From positions 62,001 through 126,000 of the forward strand of contig NZ_WPIN01000017.1 of NCBI RefSeq assembly GCF_009754945.1: a stretch of DNA of 64,000 nt, in the 5' to 3' direction. The notes below the pieces were generated by a model that saw only the letters and a list, made by a program, of their open reading frames with translations, did no database searches and was not told the origin of the DNA. The position numbers were made by a program, and so were the translations under genes. This stretch comes from Spirosoma arboris. GTDB lineage: Bacteria; Bacteroidota; Bacteroidia; Cytophagales; Spirosomataceae. Positions within the stretch are counted from its first letter, which is position 1, and the number at the start of each line of letters is the position of its first letter. This document shows, piece after piece, positions 25,764 through 34,336 of this stretch.

Positions 25764-25901
25764 ATGAAGAAGTACGTGGATACCTTAATAAACCGACCTG
25801 TACAATGCACTCATTGCGGTCTAGCTACTCAGGCAGAGCGTGAGAGTCATTGCGAGATATGCTGCAACTTAACTTTTTTCATCTGCGATGATTCTGTTTA
25901 G
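25764..25901 (+). CDS. 45-residue zinc-ribbon mini-protein between cas6 and cas8
   Basis: The frame encodes 45 residues starting MKKYVDTLINRPVQ. Cys15-X2-Cys18-X11-Cys30-X2-Cys33 is a classic zinc-ribbon spacing (CTHCG and CEIC); Cys34 and Cys41 are additional. It has its own well-placed promoter, and its last 14 bases overlap the first ATG of the cas8 frame, so it is probably co-translated with cas8. I know no named cas family of this size. Cst1-type Cas8 proteins carry a CXXC-CXXC zinc motif, and the cas8 next door seems to lack it. A role as a separate zinc module for Cas8 is a hypothesis. It could also be a translated leader. Confidence 0.6.
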   Translation: MKKYVDTLINRPVQCTHCGLATQAERESHCEICCNLTFFICDDSV

Positions 25902-27885
25902 AGATTACACTGGTAGTGCCATGTTGAATAATGCACTACAAACAATCGAAGCGTTGGCAGGGCAAGGTATCAGCACTATTGATGCTGATACTTTACTCCG
26001 GCTCTTCAATAATCCATACCGAGACGGTTTACACACGCTCACGCGCCTGAACAAGCGTTTGAAAAGCTATACGATGCTGTTCTCGAAAAATGGCCCTCTC
26101 CTCAATGACAAAGAATTTGGAGAAGCTATTTACAAACAGCTAATCAGCAGCATTTTATTAAACGCTGAGAACGAAGGCCCATATACTTGTGAGTTATCTG
26201 GATTTAAGTTTAAAACCACGTTTGAATCTTTCTATGAGGATACACTCCGTAAGGTGGGTTTTCCTGTCAATAAGATTGCAGGAAAGGATAAAACTGTAAA
26301 TCGTTGTTGGTTTCCGCTACTGGGCGGGTTAGGATCAGATGCCCAAGCATTGCCACAGGCCAAATTCGCGCTTACAGTGCATCCAGTTTGTTTAGTCGTT
26401 ATGCAGTTCTTGCCTTTATCAGCGGTGTTGTATAAAGGCGGTATTCTACTTGTTGATGCATCCAATGAAGAATTATCAAAACGGTTAATCGCAGACCATG
26501 TATCTCTGATAAAAAGCAAAGCAACAGCGGGATCGGCAAACTCTTCGGTCGAGAATATTAAGGATTTTACGAAAGGACATTATTTGCTGAGAGCGTTAGC
26601 TATCCTTTCTCAAAAGGAGCTAGACGATACTATCACAGCTTTCAATCTGTGGAGTTTTACTAATTCAGGTACTGGAGCTAGCTGCGAGATTGATCGAATT
26701 CCAAACCAGTTTATTAATGACCTCCGTAGCCTCTATAAAAAACCATCCTTACGGCCAACGCTGGAAGGTTTTCTGACGAACCCAAAGCTTCAGTCTGACT
26801 TTTTAGATAGTCTGGAAGGGCACCTTGATTTTTATGGCCTTTACCCAAACAAAAACTCAAAAGGGGTATCAACCCGCTTTTATGAAGCTTATCAGCAGTT
26901 GATTGGAAACGAGGTAAAACTTGCTTACGCTAAATACATCGCCTATTTGCTAAGGAAAGAGGAATGGAGTAAAGCTCAGCATAAGCTCCTAGAAAAAACT
27001 GATGCCCCAGCCAGCGATCATGCATTATACAAAAGCATGGTTTACGAAGCATTGGTGGCGGCAGCAAGTCGAAAAGAGTGGCATTGGGCACATCATATTT
27101 CTATTCTGAATTATCCCGAGAAGATTCCTATAGACAGTAATATTGGCCGAATATATCGAATGGCGCATTTCTATTATTCTGCATTGTTACCAGAAGACGA
27201 TGTGGCGATGCCCGATATTCCCGAAATAACGAACCTACCTGTTGGTCAGATAGCTAATATGTTCTTTCATATAGTAGGCGAAGATAAACGTAGCTATTAC
27301 AGTCGTTGGCTAGGCTCTCGCTATCAAGATGGAAATCCCTTGCCGTTATTGGTTCGCGAAGGAAGTCGGTTCTACGATTTAGATGTACTGTATATGGCAT
27401 TGTTCGATCTAGAAAATCGACAAATCGCTTATGGTCTGCGAGACATATTGCGTATTTATTTAAACTATCACCGTGATGAAACCTTACCTCGATTAGCTAT
27501 TCAGCCTACGAATTTGCTTCCAGTACCTAATATGGAACAAGTTGCTTACCTGAATAAACTACGAGATTTCGCTAATGAATACTTGACCTATTATCGTGAT
27601 GGGCGAAATAAAGGTCGAATAGATGAGGAGAAATTTCGTCAGCATGTACTGATTCCAATGCGTCATGACAACTTCCAGATTTCTCAATGGATAGATACAG
27701 TCAGTGATAGTATGGGTAAGACAATCAATAACGTATCAGGTCAGTCTTTTGCGCCGTCAGTGCCTTCTGAAGAACTTTTGTATGACTTTACAGGCCGCTA
27801 TAATCCATCCTTTGTCCGTTTTGCGCTTGAATATCTTTTAAATCAATTCTATTATAATTTATCACTTTCTCCCACAACAGTTTAA
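25888..27885 (+). CDS. cas8: Type I-B CRISPR large subunit Cas8 (Cst1/Cas8b1-like)
   Basis: The 665-residue protein occupies the large-subunit position between cas6 and the DevR-type cas7. Cas8 binds the 5' end of the crRNA and recognises the PAM in the Cascade complex. Features visible are an N-terminal helical part (LNNALQTIEALAGQGIS), the Cst1-like segment NRCWFPLLGGLGSDAQALPQ near residue 140, and a helical C-terminal part. Only four to five scattered Cys remain, with CELSG where a CXXC would be expected, so no CXXC-CXXC zinc motif is intact. An alternative start is ATG at 25921. The gene is AT-rich (22 of 60 G or C in one sampled line). Confidence 0.85.
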   Translation: MILFRDYTGSAMLNNALQTIEALAGQGISTIDADTLLRLFNNPYRDGLHTLTRLNKRLKSYTMLFSKNGPLLNDKEFGEAIYKQLISSILLNAENEGPYTCELSGFKFKTTFESFYEDTLRKVGFPVNKIAGKDKTVNRCWFPLLGGLGSDAQALPQAKFALTVHPVCLVVMQFLPLSAVLYKGGILLVDASNEELSKRLIADHVSLIKSKATAGSANSSVENIKDFTKGHYLLRALAILSQKELDDTITAFNLWSFTNSGTGASCEIDRIPNQFINDLRSLYKKPSLRPTLEGFLTNPKLQSDFLDSLEGHLDFYGLYPNKNSKGVSTRFYEAYQQLIGNEVKLAYAKYIAYLLRKEEWSKAQHKLLEKTDAPASDHALYKSMVYEALVAAASRKEWHWAHHISILNYPEKIPIDSNIGRIYRMAHFYYSALLPEDDVAMPDIPEITNLPVGQIANMFFHIVGEDKRSYYSRWLGSRYQDGNPLPLLVREGSRFYDLDVLYMALFDLENRQIAYGLRDILRIYLNYHRDETLPRLAIQPTNLLPVPNMEQVAYLNKLRDFANEYLTYYRDGRNKGRIDEEKFRQHVLIPMRHDNFQISQWIDTVSDSMGKTINNVSGQSFAPSVPSEELLYDFTGRYNPSFVRFALEYLLNQFYYNLSLSPTTV

Positions 27886-27886
27886 T

Positions 27887-28987
27887 ATGGCAACCCTTAA
27901 CAACATTACTGGTGCTTTGGTCATTGACGGCACTGCAGCTTTCTTAAATGGTGCTGGTTTAGGTGCTGGCGAAGACCGAAACAAAGTTGTTCCAAAAGTA
28001 TTTGAGGAAATGATCAATGGTCGCCGTGAAAAAGTGCCCTATGTATCTGCACAGGCATGGCGTCGATGGCTCCGTAATACCTCGAATGAAGAAAATAGCT
28101 GGACGCCTAGCGACCTACAGGCAATTGGTGTATCTAAAAAGGGAACGACCAATAAAATCTCCACATTGCTCGATCCAATTGCATACCCAGAAGATGACCT
28201 GTTCGGCTATATGCGTAGTGGTGGAAATGACAAGTCTACTGCGAGTGATGAGGAAGATGAAGACGAAGCCCCAACAAAAACCAAAGCTGAAAGTGTACAG
28301 CGTACATCTCCCTTCAAATGTTCTATCCTAAAAGGCATTCGAGGAAAGCGTGTATTGAATGTTGATGAAGGATTCGTGCATCTAAAAGAAAATACCCCAC
28401 TACCGTATTCAACACAATTTTATGCCGCCCATCTAGAAGGGTTCTTTAACCTCGAATATTACCGACTTGGTCAGTTTGACAATCTGGGTAGTAAACAAGA
28501 GCTAGCATCTGAAACCGTCAAGCAGTATTCCGATCAGCTAACGAATCAGCCACTTGGTAGCAAAGGGACATTCAAACGCTTTACGATGCTAAATGCTGAG
28601 CAGTCACGAAAAGAACGTGCAGCCGGTTTATTACGTGGATTGGCATTTCTACGAGGTGGAGCAAAACAAGCGGCTTTTGGGGCTGATGTCAGTCCCAAGG
28701 TATTGATATTGGCTGGTCTTGAATGCGCGAATCCAGTATTCAACAATCTGTTTGAAGGCTCAGGTGAAATGCCATCCTTAAAAATAAAAGCATTAAAACA
28801 GATTATTGAGGATTACCAAAATAAGCTTGCAACGCCTGTCTATATAGGTATCCGCGAGGGCTATTTACAGAATGAAGCGGAAGTAAAAGAGTTGTCAAAA
28901 GATAATCCTTTAATTATTGTCGGCTCACCTGTGAGCATTGCTCAATCGTTCATAAAAGACAATTTAATAACAGCACCTAATGAATGA
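27887..28987 (+). CDS. cas7: Type I-B Cas7 (Cst2/DevR family)
   Basis: The 366-residue protein is the crRNA-binding backbone of Cascade. The N-terminus NNITGALVIDGTAAFLNGAG and YVSAQAWRRWLRNT are typical of the Cst2/DevR family, whose members carry an RRM-like core. An acidic insert (ASDEEDEDEAPTKTK) lies near residue 120. It starts 1 bp after the cas8 stop and overlaps cas5 by 8 bp, so the cas8-cas7-cas5 genes are tightly coupled. Base composition is low in GC (23 of 60 in a sampled line). Confidence 0.92.
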   Translation: MATLNNITGALVIDGTAAFLNGAGLGAGEDRNKVVPKVFEEMINGRREKVPYVSAQAWRRWLRNTSNEENSWTPSDLQAIGVSKKGTTNKISTLLDPIAYPEDDLFGYMRSGGNDKSTASDEEDEDEAPTKTKAESVQRTSPFKCSILKGIRGKRVLNVDEGFVHLKENTPLPYSTQFYAAHLEGFFNLEYYRLGQFDNLGSKQELASETVKQYSDQLTNQPLGSKGTFKRFTMLNAEQSRKERAAGLLRGLAFLRGGAKQAAFGADVSPKVLILAGLECANPVFNNLFEGSGEMPSLKIKALKQIIEDYQNKLATPVYIGIREGYLQNEAEVKELSKDNPLIIVGSPVSIAQSFIKDNLITAPNE

Positions 28988-29684
28988 GGTATTGGAAGTT
29001 AAATTCGACGGATGGACGGCCACGCCACGTCTTCCATTCGTTCTTTCTGGTAATGCATTGTGTATGACCGTTCCTTCATACTCCTCACTATTGGGGCTTA
29101 TTGGATGCTGTTTGGGAAGGATTGTTTCGCATACAGAAGTTCAATTAGGCTTTCATTACCAATATGCAACTACAGCAAATGATCTGGAAACCCGACAACG
29201 CTTAGAGTTTGATGGGCGAACTGTAAAACCGCATGCAAAAGGTACTGATGCCTATAATCGGGAGTTTCATATAGTGTCCTCTACTGATTCAGAAGGTGAA
29301 CTTCAACCTTGCCTTACGCTTTGGATAAGCCGTATAGACTGGATTGACTACTTCCGATACCCTATTGGTACTCCTGCTCTGGGACGTTCTCAGGACTTGC
29401 TTCGTGTTGTCTTTGAATCAGTTAAAATCGTGTCAATTGAAGCAGTAGATAAAGCAAAGATCGGCGGTTGTGCTCTACCATATAAATCGGGTATGCAAGT
29501 GGCGGGACAGTTAGTACAATTGGCAGATGCATATGAAGAATATGGGCGCATTGGCGCAGGTCGAAAGCCAATAAATCCACGTGTGTTTATTAACCTACCG
29601 CACGATACAAAGCAGGAGGTTATGATTGGGAGCCTATATAAAACTGCTGGAGGACAGAGTTTTTACTTACATAATTGGCAGTGA
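28980..29684 (+). CDS. cas5: Type I-B Cas5
   Basis: The 234-residue protein has the Cas5 N-terminal strand VLEVKFDGWTATPRLPFV and the segment YSSLLGLIGCCLGR. Cas5 holds the 5' handle of the crRNA and contacts Cas8 and Cas7. It overlaps cas7 by 8 bp in an ATGAATGA junction, and its stop lies 6 bp before the best start of cas3. Length and position are normal for I-B. Confidence 0.92.
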   Translation: MNEVLEVKFDGWTATPRLPFVLSGNALCMTVPSYSSLLGLIGCCLGRIVSHTEVQLGFHYQYATTANDLETRQRLEFDGRTVKPHAKGTDAYNREFHIVSSTDSEGELQPCLTLWISRIDWIDYFRYPIGTPALGRSQDLLRVVFESVKIVSIEAVDKAKIGGCALPYKSGMQVAGQLVQLADAYEEYGRIGAGRKPINPRVFINLPHDTKQEVMIGSLYKTAGGQSFYLHNWQ

Positions 29685-29690
29685 TTGACT

Positions 29691-31967
29691 ATGGATTTCA
29701 GCGTCTACAAAGCAAAAAGTGATGATCCAACGCATGAACTTTGCATGACGTTGGAGGAGCATACTAGACGAGTAATTCGAGCTGCTATCGAACTAGTAAA
29801 TAGACTGCCATTTACTCTAAATGAGCGCATCGAGTGGCTGGAAAAAGCTGTTCGATGCGCCGTATGGCATGACTTAGGTAAGATTCATCCAAGCTTTCAG
29901 GCAAATCTTAAAAAGGGGACTACAGTTGTCAGTATAAGGCACGAATTAATCTCGCTCTGGTTTTGTGAGCAGTTCTTAAATCTGCCTATTGACGAACTAT
30001 TTGCTATTGCCACCCACCATAAGGGAATTGTATCAGATGGATTTAAGCGGCTTTCATTAGACGAAATTGGAACTGATCTGATATGTCATCTGGAAGAGGA
30101 CTCAGAATCAGTTAGCAAAGCAGAAGAAATAGTCAAAGCTTGGGCTGCGCTCTTCAATGATACTTCACCCGTTTCCAATAACCTTTCGCCAACTACTACC
30201 TACTCAGATGAAATTAGAAATCTTCTGATAAAAAACAGGCAAAGAAGTCAAGTGGTTAACTGGCTGCAATTAGCCAGAATGCGTGGACTCCTAATGGCAG
30301 CAGACCACATTGGTTCTGCGAAAACAGAAAGCGATTTGCCAGTATGGAAGCGGCTTGAGTTAACGGATTTCTATCCAACTACAGTAAACGAAAAGAAGCA
30401 AATTGTTCGAGTACCTTTTCGACCGTTTCAGGAACGCATGCAAAATTACATAGGGGACGTAATTCTGCATGCGCCAACAGGTTCGGGAAAAACGGAGGCA
30501 TCGTTGAGTTGGGTATACGCTAATCAAACAGACAATGTCAGATTGTTCTATTTGTTACCGTACACTGCCAGCATCAATGCGATGGTTCGTAGGTTGCAAG
30601 GCGTTTATGGCGAAGACCGAGTAACTGCTCTTCACAGTAAAGCCCTTGATTTTTTCTATGAAGAAGCTATTAACGAGACGAACAATTTCCAACGGAGCGA
30701 ACAGATTGCCCGTAATAAAAGATCGGCGTCAAGAGAATTATTTTATCCAGTTAAAGTCGCTACGTTACACCAAGTCTTGAAACATGCATTGCATGGAAAA
30801 GGGTGGGATATGAGCCTGTTTGATTACCAAAATGCTCTATTTATAGTCGATGAGTTTCATACCTACGATGCACACTTAACTGGGATGATGTTGGCTACAT
30901 TAAAATGGCTAAAGAAATTCTGTAATACTAAAATTCTATTGATGTCTGCGACCATTCCTAAGTTTTTGCTTGATCGAATCGTTGAAGAGTTATTTAATGG
31001 AGATTCATCAAAAATTCTACGCCCAAACCCAAAAAAGCCAGCAGATGCAGAAATCTTAAAACGAATCCGGCATAAACTTATCTGTCATTCCCAAAAGACA
31101 ATTTCCAATGAATTGAACGAGATAAAAACAGTACTGGAAGAGAATAAGAAAACGGTACTTATCATCGTCAACAATGTAAAGTCTTGTCAAGAATTAGCTA
31201 ATGCGCTCGCAAAGTATGAACCTAAGCTGTTACACGGTGGATTTCATCGAGAAGAACGTACTGAAATCGAACGGGCAATAACTAATAGCGATAAGTCGAA
31301 GCGCCCTCGTTTACTAATTGCTACCCAAGCCGTAGAGGTTAGTCTAGACATTGATTATGATATCGCTTTTATCGAGAATGCCCCAATCGATGCATTAATC
31401 CAACGATTAGGCCGTGTAAACCGCGCTGGCAAACGTAAGAGGCCTTCCGAAATTCATCTCTTTGAAAATAGTATAGGAAATATCAAACGTATTTATGATG
31501 AGGCCATAGTTGAAGAGACATGGAGGGTTCTAATGAATCTTGACGGCCAAGAGTTGTCAGAACAGCATCTAGTAGATGCATGCGATGACGTTTACCTAAA
31601 GGGATACACGGAAGAACAAGAGCGGAATTTTCAAATCGGCTTCACACATGATCGCATTGTCAATTTTGAAGCCTCTTTTCATGCAGGCGACTGGGCAGAT
31701 TGGGTTGAGGACGTTATTGACAAAAGCAACTTAAAAATTGATGTTTTATGTGATAACCTGAGGTCCGATTTTGAGCAAAGGAGAAAAGAAGGGAAATACA
31801 TTGAGGCCAGTCAATTATTAGTTCAGGTATACCCGTGGGAGTGCCCTAAAGAATATCAAAACAACTTAGAAGACAAGCAAAATACATTAGTCGCGACTAA
31901 CCTAAAGTACTTGCCTGGTATTGGTTATCAACGAATCGAACGTTCGCCTGATTTTAACTTCTTGTAG
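29691..31967 (+). CDS. cas3: CRISPR-associated nuclease-helicase Cas3
   Basis: From the ATG at 29691 the protein has 758 residues; a TTG two codons earlier is possible. The N-terminal HD nuclease shows His24, His60-Asp61 (VWHDLGKIHPSF), RHELIS and THHKGI. The superfamily 2 helicase follows, with Walker A APTGSGKTE near residue 262, DEFH near 387, SATIP near 420, and motif VI QRLGRVNRAGKR near 575. Cas3 is recruited by Cascade to unwind and degrade target DNA. All catalytic motifs are intact. The gene is AT-rich (21 and 24 of 60 G or C in two sampled lines). Confidence 0.95.
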   Translation: MDFSVYKAKSDDPTHELCMTLEEHTRRVIRAAIELVNRLPFTLNERIEWLEKAVRCAVWHDLGKIHPSFQANLKKGTTVVSIRHELISLWFCEQFLNLPIDELFAIATHHKGIVSDGFKRLSLDEIGTDLICHLEEDSESVSKAEEIVKAWAALFNDTSPVSNNLSPTTTYSDEIRNLLIKNRQRSQVVNWLQLARMRGLLMAADHIGSAKTESDLPVWKRLELTDFYPTTVNEKKQIVRVPFRPFQERMQNYIGDVILHAPTGSGKTEASLSWVYANQTDNVRLFYLLPYTASINAMVRRLQGVYGEDRVTALHSKALDFFYEEAINETNNFQRSEQIARNKRSASRELFYPVKVATLHQVLKHALHGKGWDMSLFDYQNALFIVDEFHTYDAHLTGMMLATLKWLKKFCNTKILLMSATIPKFLLDRIVEELFNGDSSKILRPNPKKPADAEILKRIRHKLICHSQKTISNELNEIKTVLEENKKTVLIIVNNVKSCQELANALAKYEPKLLHGGFHREERTEIERAITNSDKSKRPRLLIATQAVEVSLDIDYDIAFIENAPIDALIQRLGRVNRAGKRKRPSEIHLFENSIGNIKRIYDEAIVEETWRVLMNLDGQELSEQHLVDACDDVYLKGYTEEQERNFQIGFTHDRIVNFEASFHAGDWADWVEDVIDKSNLKIDVLCDNLRSDFEQRRKEGKYIEASQLLVQVYPWECPKEYQNNLEDKQNTLVATNLKYLPGIGYQRIERSPDFNFL

Positions 31968-31971
31968 ATAC

Positions 31972-32481
31972 ATGCACGCTAACGCTACGCTTATCAACTA
32001 CCTGCACCTTTGTCATCGAAAGCTCTGGCTCCACGCCAACCATATCCGTATGGAGCACACGTCAGAAGCGGTAGCTGAAGGCAAACAACTGCACGAACAC
32101 GCCTATCCGCAACGTGCCGAACGCTATCGTGAAATCACCCTCGACGGTTCTAAAATTGACTTCTACGATCCATATGACAAGGTGATTCATGAGATTAAGA
32201 AGTCGGATAAGTTTGAGCATTCGCACATTGCTCAGGTGCAGTTTTACCTGTATCTGTTACGCAAAAATGGTGTGGAAGGCGCTACTGGTCTGATCGAGTA
32301 TCCCAAACTGCGCCAGACAGAACGCGTCCGACTAGATGACGTTGATGTACCGATGGTAGAAGACTGGATACGTGACATCGAGCGAATTGTAGAAAGCGAG
32401 CAGTGTCCTGGTCGTATCGAAAAGTCGAAATGCCGGTCGTGCAGTTATTTTGATTTTTGTTACGTAGAAGAGGTTTTTTGA
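31972..32481 (+). CDS. cas4: CRISPR-associated exonuclease Cas4
   Basis: From the ATG at 31972 the protein has 169 residues. An earlier in-frame start would overlap the end of cas3. Iron-sulfur ligands are Cys14 and the C-terminal Cys154, Cys157 and Cys163. The RecB-type nuclease residues are Asp63, Glu74-x-Lys76 and QxxxY at 88-92. Cas4 trims prespacers and sets PAM choice with Cas1-Cas2. Its stop codon lies inside a copy of TTTTTTGACAG that recurs 17 bases later at the start of the next hairpin. The C-terminus nevertheless looks complete. Confidence 0.93.
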   Translation: MHANATLINYLHLCHRKLWLHANHIRMEHTSEAVAEGKQLHEHAYPQRAERYREITLDGSKIDFYDPYDKVIHEIKKSDKFEHSHIAQVQFYLYLLRKNGVEGATGLIEYPKLRQTERVRLDDVDVPMVEDWIRDIERIVESEQCPGRIEKSKCRSCSYFDFCYVEEVF

Positions 32482-32592
32482 CAGAATTTATTTTTTGACA
32501 GGATTAACAGGATTTTCAGGATTACTTTCCTCTATAAGTAAACGTCTTATTCTAAATCGTATCCTGTTAATCTTGTTAATCCTGTCAAAAAA
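32474..32592. repeat. Hairpin repeat upstream of the GxxExxY gene
   Basis: Arms at 32491-32522 and 32561-32592 pair over 32 bases with three mismatches. They are built from reiterated AGGATTAACAGGATT-type units. A direct repeat TTTTTTGACAG occurs at 32474-32484, covering the cas4 stop, and at 32491-32501. The right arm touches the start codon of the GxxExxY gene. Confidence 0.8.
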
Positions 32593-32964
32593 ATGAACCA
32601 TGACAATTTAACTCACCAGATTATTGCAGCTGCTTATGCTGTTCATAATGAACTTGGTCCTGGGTTTCTGGAAAAGGTGTATGAAAATGCTCTGTATGTT
32701 GAATTACTCAATCGAAGTATTTTGGCCGAACAGCAAGTAAGCGTGCCTGTATTTTACCAACAGATTCAGGTAGGCGATTATGTAGCTGATATGCTGGTCG
32801 AACAGCAGGTCTTGATTGAGTTAAAAGCGGTAGAAGCGATTCATACCAAACATGAAGCCCAATTAGTTAACTACCTAACCGCTACAGGGTTGGACATTGG
32901 TTTGCTGATCAATTTTGGAAGTAGTGTTACAGTTAAACGGAAGTATCGAACGTATAAAAAATAG
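32593..32964 (+). CDS. GxxExxY family protein inserted between cas4 and cas1
   Basis: The 123-residue protein shows the family motif directly: GPGFLEKVYENAL contains GxxExxY (Gly-Phe-Leu-Glu-Lys-Val-Tyr). It continues with ADMLVEQQVLIELKAVE, a pattern like the D...ExK of PD-(D/E)XK nucleases, and LINFGSSVTVKRKYR. The family function is unknown; a nuclease fold is suggested by the motif. It splits the adaptation genes cas4 and cas1 and is bracketed by two hairpins made of related sequence units. This suggests a cassette that entered as a unit. Confidence 0.9.
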   Translation: MNHDNLTHQIIAAAYAVHNELGPGFLEKVYENALYVELLNRSILAEQQVSVPVFYQQIQVGDYVADMLVEQQVLIELKAVEAIHTKHEAQLVNYLTATGLDIGLLINFGSSVTVKRKYRTYKK

Positions 32965-33036
32965 TTTTTCTGAGAGGATGAACAGGATTTTGAAATGAAT
33001 AAAACAATCCTGTTCATCCTGTAAATCCTGTCAGAA
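32964..33036. repeat. Hairpin repeat downstream of the GxxExxY gene
   Basis: The arms share AGGATGAACAGGATT (about 32975-32989) and its complement (about 33006-33020), with outer T- and A-rich tails. The right arm holds one extra unit. The sequence is of the same kind as the hairpin on the other side of the GxxExxY gene. It ends 11 bases before the cas1 start. Confidence 0.75.
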
Positions 33037-33046
33037 AAAATAGCTT

Positions 33047-34060
33047 ATGAAACAACCCAAATACCTGTTCAACGCGGGTCGGATGAGCCGCAAGGACAAC
33101 ACACTGAAGTTTACGCCAGTGGACGAGGACGGTACCGAAGGGCAACCGCGCTATCTACCCGTTGAGCAGGTTGGCGACCTGTATGTGTTTGGGAGTCTGG
33201 ATGCCAACAGCGCCTTGTACAATTTTCTGGGTCAGGAAGGGATTGCCGTGCATTTCTTCAATTATTACGAGCATTATACGGGCTCGTTTATGCCGCGCGA
33301 GTATTTGCTGGCGGGGAAGATGCAGGTCGATCAGACGAAGCATTATATGTCGGACAAAAAGCGTATCGACATTGCCCGTCGGTTTGTAGAGGGAGCTGCC
33401 AACAACATCCTACGTGTTTTGAAGTACTACGACAATCGGGACAAAGCCAAACAGTTAGCCGATGCCATCGTAACGATCGAACGTTTACTGACCAGCGTTC
33501 CGACCACAACAGATATAGCGATGCTTATGGGCATTGAAGGCAATATTCGCCAAACCTATTATGGATGTTTCGACGCTATTGTTGGGCAAACGTTTTGCAT
33601 GGATGGCCGAAGCAAACGCCCACCCCAAAATGAACTCAATGCGCTCATTTCGTTCGGCAACACACTATGTTATACGGCTTGTCTGAGTACAATTTACCAT
33701 ACGCAACTCAATCCGACAATCAGTTTTTTGCATGAACCTGGCGCACGTCGGTATTCGCTGGCGCTGGATCTGGCAGAAGTGTTCAAGCCCATTTTAGTAG
33801 ATCGGCTAATTTTTCGAATGATCAACAAGCGTCAACTTCAACCGTCCGACTTTCGATCGGAAGTTGGCGGATGCGTGATGAAAGAGGCTGCCCGGAAACG
33901 ATTCGTTCAGGGTTTCGACGAGCAGCTGAAAGAAACGATCAAGCATCGGGCACTGGGTCGGAGCGTTAGTTATCGGCACTTAGTTAAGCTGGAATGTTAC
34001 AAGCTGCAAAAGCATCTGCTGGGCCTTGAAGAATATCGCCCGTTTAAGGCATGGTGGTAA
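33047..34060 (+). CDS. cas1: CRISPR-associated integrase Cas1 (type I-B)
   Basis: The 337-residue protein has the Cas1 N-terminal beta domain (YLFNAGRMSRKDNTL) and the C-terminal catalytic helices. The metal ligands are Glu164 (MGIEGNIR), His229 (SFLHEPGARRYSLALDLAE) and Asp241 or Glu244. Cas1 with Cas2 integrates new spacers at the leader end of the array. The active site is intact. It lies 12 bp before cas2. Its composition is GC-rich compared with cas8-cas3 (38 and 31 of 60 in two sampled lines). Confidence 0.96.
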   Translation: MKQPKYLFNAGRMSRKDNTLKFTPVDEDGTEGQPRYLPVEQVGDLYVFGSLDANSALYNFLGQEGIAVHFFNYYEHYTGSFMPREYLLAGKMQVDQTKHYMSDKKRIDIARRFVEGAANNILRVLKYYDNRDKAKQLADAIVTIERLLTSVPTTTDIAMLMGIEGNIRQTYYGCFDAIVGQTFCMDGRSKRPPQNELNALISFGNTLCYTACLSTIYHTQLNPTISFLHEPGARRYSLALDLAEVFKPILVDRLIFRMINKRQLQPSDFRSEVGGCVMKEAARKRFVQGFDEQLKETIKHRALGRSVSYRHLVKLECYKLQKHLLGLEEYRPFKAWW

Positions 34061-34072
34061 ACTAAGAGGATT

Positions 34073-34336
34073 ATGTACGTAATTTTGGTATATGACATGG
34101 GGCAGAAGCGAGTTGGTAAGATGTTGAAACTCTGTCGGCGATATCTGAACTGGATTCAAAATTCGGTTTTCGAAGGCGAGATGACGGAGGTGCAGCTAAA
34201 CGAGTTGCTCTACGAAGCCCGGCGCATTATGAAGGATGATGAAGACAGCCTGATCCTGTTTAAAAACCGGGACAAAAAGTGGTTAGACAAACAGATCGTA
34301 GGTATGGAACGCCAATCGACTGACGATTTTTTATAG
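34073..34336 (+). CDS. cas2: CRISPR-associated protein Cas2
   Basis: The 87-residue protein is a normal-size Cas2 with the N-terminal strand MYVILVYDM carrying Asp8, and a ferredoxin-like core (NWIQNSVFEGEMTE). It bridges two Cas1 dimers in the spacer integrase. It follows cas1 by 12 bp. It is the last cas gene before the leader and array. Confidence 0.95.
   Translation: MYVILVYDMGQKRVGKMLKLCRRYLNWIQNSVFEGEMTEVQLNELLYEARRIMKDDEDSLILFKNRDKKWLDKQIVGMERQSTDDFL

Noticed and set aside
25888..27885. A transposase or frameshift reading of the region around the cas8 start
   Set aside because: The cas8 frame is open and long, and the overlap with the mini-gene is a normal coupled junction. No sign of a broken gene was found.
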